Below, piece by piece: positions 59,580 to 64,000 of a stretch of DNA of 64,000 bases. The number at the start of each line of letters is the position of its first letter. Within the stretch, counting starts at the first letter, position 1. The position numbers were made by a program, and so were the translations under genes. The notes beneath the pieces are model-generated. The model was not told where the DNA came from. It did no database searches and saw only the letters and a program-made list of their open reading frames with translations. The stretch is from assembly GCF_012641075.1 (NCBI RefSeq), contig NZ_JAAXLJ010000010.1:16918-80917 (forward strand). The letters are read 5' to 3'. This DNA is from Secundilactobacillus angelensis (GTDB taxonomy: Bacteria > Bacillota > Bacilli > Lactobacillales > Lactobacillaceae).

Positions 59580-61112
59580 TTAGACTTGCGTGACACCCTC
59601 ACCCAAAGCCACTTGCCATTTTTGCCAAATAGCCTCTGTGCTATAGGTTTTCGCCTTATTAACAGAAGCATCGGCCATTTGGTCAATGCTTGGGTCTGTC
59701 AGTACAGCAACGATCTTATCTGCCAATCCAGAAATATCACCGCTACGCACAAGATAACCATTTTCGCCAGAATCAATCATTTCGTTTGGCCCGTAATTAA
59801 TATCATAGGCAACTTGAGGGATCCCATGTTCTTCACCCTCCAAAATTGACTGACCAAAGCCTTCAGAAGTACTTGCTAGTACTTCTACCTTACCACCATC
59901 ATACGTCGCGTTTAAACGGTCGTTATCGGTGGTATATGGTCGTTGAATAACCTTATCCTTTAATTTAAGTTCATCCAATAGCTTTAAGACCTTTTTACCA
60001 GTATCACCATTAACATATCCCCTAAATTCCAGGGTAGCATCAGGCACTTTCTTGATGACCAGACTCAACGCCCGAATAATGTCTTGTGGCCGCTTTTCAT
60101 CAGAAATTCTTGAGACCGCAATGATTCGGTTAGGCTTATCGCTCAGTTTCTTAGGTGTCTTTAGCTGAGCAACGTCGACCATTCCAACTGGCACTTGATG
60201 CAGTTTGTGATCCAAATTAGGATACCGTAAACTCAAATCATTGCGCTGATGCTCAGTTGAGACAATGATGGCGTCCAGCTGCTGTGGCTGATTTTCAAGA
60301 ATGTCAGCATAAACCGGATTTAATTTCCCATCCACTTGATTATCATCGTCAACAGATGCCGTACTGTGAATAATGGCGACTTTCCGACAGGTCGTCTTCA
60401 TCGCCAGCAATGCTGTGTCCGCATCATTAATTCGACGATCAGACATAAAGGTATTGTTACCGCCATAATAGGTATTCAATTCGTCCAGGAAGAACGTAAA
60501 CAATTCCAGTAGACTGTTGAAATAATAATCTTCACCGTGATAATTAACCAGCTTTAACAGTGAGTTCCGTTGCTTACCATTGGCATCTTTCGCGTAGTAT
60601 GACTCATACACGACCTCACCTGTTGGCGTCAGCATTTGTTCCTTAACCGTAATGCCGTTCACATCGTAATACTGCTGCATGGATTTAAACCCACGCCAGT
60701 CATAAAAGTCAGTTTCAACGCTATTGCCAAAACGATCAAAGTACGTGATGGTATTTATTTCTTCAAACGTACCCGGAATATAATCAATTTCCATGACTAG
60801 CCGATCATTGTCGTAAACCTTGGTATATTTACTTTGACGGTCTAACTCATAAGCATTATCGATGGTGAGATCATCGGTCCGCATCGCCTTACGCTCATAA
60901 CCAATCGTGTGCTGGAAGAAATCAAACATACTAACTGACTGATCACTTGGAACGCCTTCATCTTTCAGAAATTTGTATAAAAACCGATTGTAATTTCTAG
61001 TAACAATTTTAGCTTCTTGGCCGTGGTCTTTGAATAACTTCAACCGATTAAATGCGGCGTGTTCAACACCCGAGTTTTTTTGCGCCACTGTAGGATCAAT
61101 AAAAAAGTACAT
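59580..61112 (-). CDS. Glycosyltransferase, GT4 type with N-terminal accessory domain (second of a pair)
   Basis: 510 residues. N-terminal ~300 residues carry the extended domain of GtfA/GtfB-like and TagE-like enzymes (MYFFIDPTVAQKNSGVEHA, YFDRFGNSVETDFYDWRGFK). The C-terminal half is a GT-B fold with RIIAVSRISDEKRPQDIIRA and the donor site EGFGQSILEGEEHGIP (Glu-x7-Glu). Starts on the last base of the upstream paralogue's stop (TAATG), so translationally coupled. Probably adds or extends sugars on the Ser-rich surface protein encoded upstream. Confidence 0.88.
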   Translation of the reverse strand: MYFFIDPTVAQKNSGVEHAAFNRLKLFKDHGQEAKIVTRNYNRFLYKFLKDEGVPSDQSVSMFDFFQHTIGYERKAMRTDDLTIDNAYELDRQSKYTKVYDNDRLVMEIDYIPGTFEEINTITYFDRFGNSVETDFYDWRGFKSMQQYYDVNGITVKEQMLTPTGEVVYESYYAKDANGKQRNSLLKLVNYHGEDYYFNSLLELFTFFLDELNTYYGGNNTFMSDRRINDADTALLAMKTTCRKVAIIHSTASVDDDNQVDGKLNPVYADILENQPQQLDAIIVSTEHQRNDLSLRYPNLDHKLHQVPVGMVDVAQLKTPKKLSDKPNRIIAVSRISDEKRPQDIIRALSLVIKKVPDATLEFRGYVNGDTGKKVLKLLDELKLKDKVIQRPYTTDNDRLNATYDGGKVEVLASTSEGFGQSILEGEEHGIPQVAYDINYGPNEMIDSGENGYLVRSGDISGLADKIVAVLTDPSIDQMADASVNKAKTYSTEAIWQKWQVALGEGVTQV

Positions 61113-62656
61113 TATTTCTCAGCCCCCTCGTAGTATTGAAGAACGTCATCGTTCAATGCATCCCATTTATGCCACATACTGTCAGTAGAGAATCTCATTC
61201 GGTCTTCATAGGCTGCGTCTGACAATTTCTGCCAATGTTCCTTGTTAGCTAATGTTTGAACCAGTGCATTCGCGATGTTATCAACGTCTTCTTTATCGGG
61301 AGCAATTAAATAACCATCTTTTTCGTTGGTAATGATGTCATTTGGCCCATAGATCACGTCTCGGGCAATCAATGGCACACCATGAGACTGCGCTTCAATT
61401 AACGACAGTGGCAATCCCTCTGCATCACTGGATAAGACTGAGACCATGGCCTGATCGTACACGGGATTTAAGTTGTTGATATAACCCTTTAATTTCACTC
61501 GGTCTGCCACTTTAAGGTTGCTGATTAGTTTTTCCAAATTATCATGCTCAGGACCCACGCCGTAAACGTCAAGTGTGATATCTGGGATTTCAGTTTTAGC
61601 CTTAGCAACGGCTTTAACTACTTTTTCAACGTGTTTATCCTTGGTCAAACGGGCGATAACCACGACTTTATCCATCGTCCGTTTATCATACGGAATTTTA
61701 GGCCCATTAATAACGTCATCATTAATAATGCCACCGCCAATTGCGTAAATTTTACTCTTGGGGAACCGTTTTTCGACGTCGTGTTGTTGCGTTTCACCTA
61801 AAGAAATAACGCCATTCCATTCACCTTGGTGATCCAATCCGTATTCGTAATTGTAGTTAATTCGCCCGGTTTCGAGGTTATCGGTATTGGATTGAACGTT
61901 ATGCAACTGAAGCAGTTTAAACGCCTCTGTTTGCATATTTTGCATTGGCCAGTCAATACCGTAGTTACGGTCAACCACGAAAACGTTCTTTTCGCCGTAT
62001 GAGCGGTTTAATTCATCAATAAAAAAGCGAGTAAAGTTCTTTAGTCCAATAAAATTGATTTCTGGATTACCTTTATAGTCAATCAGTCTCAAAGCAGAGT
62101 TGGCTAATTTACCCATTCGGTCTTTCATGTACTGGGATTTATAGATTGTCTTCCCATTGACATCAAACATGGTCTCCATAATGACCTGATGTTTATTAGA
62201 AAAAGTCTCGGTCATCGACTTAAAGCCACGAGAATCGTAAACATCTGTGGAAACATTATTGCCATATTGATCAAAGTATTCCACTTTGTCAATTTGCTGG
62301 TCATCCCAGTCAAAAGTATAGATTTTGGAAACGAGCTGCTTACCAACATAGACGTTCATGCTGCCCTCTTTGGTCCGTTTAGCAATGACCTTTTGACCAT
62401 GAATAACTGGCAAATCTTTCAATTGAAATGGACGCGCTTTGAAATCTCTCGCGTGCTGGAAAAAGTCAAACATACTGATCATATCAGCATCTTCCAAGCC
62501 AACATTTTTTAGATAGTGGTGAAAGGTACGATCATAATCACGAACCACAATCTTAGCTTCGCGATGATGTTGCTTAAAGAGCTTGAGCCGCTTGATCTGA
62601 GCATGTTCAATCCCCGTTTTTTTATCACGCATAACTGTATTTACGAAAAAATACAT
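61112..62656 (-). CDS. Glycosyltransferase, GT4 type with N-terminal accessory domain (first of a pair)
   Basis: 514 residues, GGGAGG before ATG 62656. Same architecture as the next gene: MYFFVNTVMRDKKTGIEHAQ, YFDQYGNNVSTDVYDSRGFK, then VVVIARLTKDKHVEKVVKAV and AEGLPLSLIEAQSHGVPLIA (Glu-x7-Glu). Paired enzymes of this kind form heterodimers that glycosylate serine-rich adhesins. A terminator-like hairpin lies between the surface protein gene and this one, so partial read-through may set enzyme level. Confidence 0.88.
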   Translation of the reverse strand: MYFFVNTVMRDKKTGIEHAQIKRLKLFKQHHREAKIVVRDYDRTFHHYLKNVGLEDADMISMFDFFQHARDFKARPFQLKDLPVIHGQKVIAKRTKEGSMNVYVGKQLVSKIYTFDWDDQQIDKVEYFDQYGNNVSTDVYDSRGFKSMTETFSNKHQVIMETMFDVNGKTIYKSQYMKDRMGKLANSALRLIDYKGNPEINFIGLKNFTRFFIDELNRSYGEKNVFVVDRNYGIDWPMQNMQTEAFKLLQLHNVQSNTDNLETGRINYNYEYGLDHQGEWNGVISLGETQQHDVEKRFPKSKIYAIGGGIINDDVINGPKIPYDKRTMDKVVVIARLTKDKHVEKVVKAVAKAKTEIPDITLDVYGVGPEHDNLEKLISNLKVADRVKLKGYINNLNPVYDQAMVSVLSSDAEGLPLSLIEAQSHGVPLIARDVIYGPNDIITNEKDGYLIAPDKEDVDNIANALVQTLANKEHWQKLSDAAYEDRMRFSTDSMWHKWDALNDDVLQYYEGAEK

Positions 62657-62679
62657 GTTACATTCCTCCCATATCTAAC

Positions 62680-62712
62680 AAAAGCCCCAGATTTGTAGTC
62701 TGAGGCTTTTGT
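62680..62712 (-). terminator. Terminator after the surface protein gene
   Basis: CAAAAGCCTCAG with CTGGGGCTTTTG on the minus strand, directly before the ribosome site of the glycosyltransferase gene. Confidence 0.8.
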
Positions 62713-62763
62713 CGCGTTAACCATACAAGTCAATTATACCGCTATGACTTGTGACCCTTGGAA

Positions 62764-64000
62764 TTATTTTTCATCATGACGCTTGCGCTTGATGCCTAAT
62801 AATCCAAGCAAACTCATGAGTTCAACACCGAGTAGTCCTAAGACACCACTCTGGTTAGTTTCATTCGTTTGTGGTAATTGCTTTTGTTCACTTGATGCAT
62901 TGTTACCAGTTTCAACAGAAGCGTTTTGTGCTGATACTGACGCTTTTTCGCTTCCAGCACTTGCTGCACCATTGCCAACTGATCGAGCGTTAGTTGAACC
63001 ATTAGCAGTTTCTCCACTCGAGTTGACTGAGCCGGTTTCAGTGGTTCCAGCAGCATTGCTGCCAGTGTTCTTAGAATTACCACTGTTCAGATCATTCGTA
63101 CCAGTTGAATTATTACCAGTAGAAGCTTGGTTATTCCCAGATTCAATCGGCACATTGTTCGAAGCACCGTTAGAAGCATTTTCATCAGATGTTGTTTGAC
63201 TTTGATCACTGGTGGTGTTGTTCTGCGCATTGCTCAAGGCATTCGAATCAGAGATTGTTCTAACCACATTGGATGCACTGGTAATGTCGGCGCTATTGAG
63301 TGCAGAGTCACTATTGTAATTACTCTGATCATTGCTCAACTGCGTACTGTCGCTGGTGTAAGCATTGGTCTGATCGGAGGTTCCGTTGGAACCGAGATCA
63401 CTGGAATCCTTAGCCGTATCGGAACTCAGCTTGCTGTTATCTGAAGTAAAGTCGCTCAGATCATTGCTGGTCTTAGCCAAATCACTCGACAATTTATCTG
63501 AAGTGGTGTTGCTATCACTCAAGTCCGAAGCCACGTTGCTTTGGTCGTTAGAGAACTGGTTGGAATCGCTGTTGACCTTCGTCTGATCACTGTTGATATT
63601 ACTCTGGTCACTCTTCAAAGTATCCGACTTAGCAGCTGAGGCGGTAGTGACATCATTACTGTATTCACCTGAATCCTTCGTGTAGTCACTCGCTGTTGCG
63701 CTCGTATCACTCTGCAGATCACTGGTCTGTGCCGAGGTTGCTGCCGACCCAAGGTCGCTAGTTTCCTTCGTCACATCACTATCGATGGCAACTTGATCAT
63801 CACTCAGACCACCAAGATCGCTACTCAAGTTACTCAATTCGTTTGAGATGGTCTCCGATGGCGTGTTGGAAACGGCAACGTCACTCGTAAACTTCGTTTG
63901 TTCAGAATTGAAATCACTCTGTTGGTCACTAAAGTCACTCAGGTCATTACTCAAACTATTGCTGTCATTGCTCAAGGCATTCGACTTCGCGGTCGTTTGA
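62764..64000 (-). CDS. Ser/Asp/Asn-rich LPXTG surface protein, C-terminal part (cut by window end)
   Basis: About 410 C-terminal residues; the frame is open through the window edge, so no start is visible. Residues upstream of the tail are built from seven-residue units of the type S-[ND]-D-x-x-x-hydrophobic (SNDLSDF, NSDQTKV, SSDLAKT, TSDNSKL). A Gly/Ser/Asn/Thr-rich spacer follows, then the sortase motif LPQTNE, a hydrophobic helix (GVLGLLGVELMSLLGLLG) and the basic tail KRKRHDEK. A wall-anchored adhesin-like stalk, probably O-glycosylated by the two enzymes encoded downstream. Confidence 0.92.
   Translation of the reverse strand, partial: QTTAKSNALSNDSNSLSNDLSDFSDQQSDFNSEQTKFTSDVAVSNTPSETISNELSNLSSDLGGLSDDQVAIDSDVTKETSDLGSAATSAQTSDLQSDTSATASDYTKDSGEYSNDVTTASAAKSDTLKSDQSNINSDQTKVNSDSNQFSNDQSNVASDLSDSNTTSDKLSSDLAKTSNDLSDFTSDNSKLSSDTAKDSSDLGSNGTSDQTNAYTSDSTQLSNDQSNYNSDSALNSADITSASNVVRTISDSNALSNAQNNTTSDQSQTTSDENASNGASNNVPIESGNNQASTGNNSTGTNDLNSGNSKNTGSNAAGTTETGSVNSSGETANGSTNARSVGNGAASAGSEKASVSAQNASVETGNNASSEQKQLPQTNETNQSGVLGLLGVELMSLLGLLGIKRKRHDEK

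Overview
The window is a chromosomal stretch of a low-to-mid GC lactic acid bacterium of the Lactobacillaceae, most likely an obligately or facultatively heterofermentative lactobacillus. The Levilactobacillus/Secundilactobacillus/Lentilactobacillus group is my guess; genus is inferred, not shown. Reasons: a phosphoketolase, a bifunctional AdhE and a 1,3-propanediol-dehydrogenase-like enzyme, T-box control of trp, CIRCE and CtsR sites, strong AGGAGG ribosome sites, LPXTG sorting, and many short orphan genes of types seen in lactobacilli.

Layout. 1-6.0 kb: end of trpE, trpG, then an internal promoter plus Trp T-box and a tiny ORF, then trpDCFBA. 6.4-10.2 kb: a MarR regulator, an endonuclease III homologue with an apparent ATT start, small membrane or secreted proteins, and an unannotated ~200-nt structured RNA with its own promoter and terminator. 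10.3-14.6 kb: two copies of a long palindromic repeat, tandem lipoate ligases, a universal stress gene with a structured leader, and an RluA pseudouridine synthase. 14.6-19.5 kb: an ABC-2 exporter pair, and a multidrug-type ABC transporter with a MarR repressor and paired operator dyads.

19.5-29.1 kb is the accessory region and the most interesting part. Two paralogous modules lie either side of the phosphoketolase gene. Each has a secreted protein of about 230 residues with a conserved tail, followed by a small membrane protein, which looks like effector and immunity. Each also has an XRE regulator with membrane segments whose 3' end overlaps, tail to tail, a short secreted protein gene. The short secreted genes start inside a perfect hairpin that buries the ribosome site. 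The effector genes share a palindromic upstream block. One effector is broken by a single stop codon, and one short secreted gene by a single-base shift in an A tract. Module 1 is bracketed by 36-bp direct repeats and contains a gene that looks plasmid-derived.

29.1-41.4 kb: housekeeping and regulatory genes (NmrA-type reductase with Rrf2 regulator, YejK-like protein, GntR, YbaK, HD hydrolase, aroD, rbsK, rhodanese with MarR), a response regulator lacking its phospho-acceptor Asp, and an Rgg-like regulator facing preTA. 41.8-49 kb: preTA (pyrimidine reduction), DUF1097, a glycerophosphodiesterase, long structured intergenic DNA and adhE with a cre-like site. 49-59.5 kb: P-type ATPase, aldo-keto reductase, Hsp20 under CIRCE and CtsR sites, 1,3-propanediol-type dehydrogenase, FMN-domain fumarate reductase and a CorC-type protein. 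59.6-64 kb: two glycosyltransferases downstream of a Ser/Asp-rich LPXTG surface protein with heptad periodicity that runs off the window.

Common threads: many redox sinks for NAD(P)H disposal (adhE, aldo-keto reductase, propanediol dehydrogenase, fumarate reductase, PreTA), three of them preceded by cre-like sites, and an unusual number of long, near-perfect intergenic hairpins.
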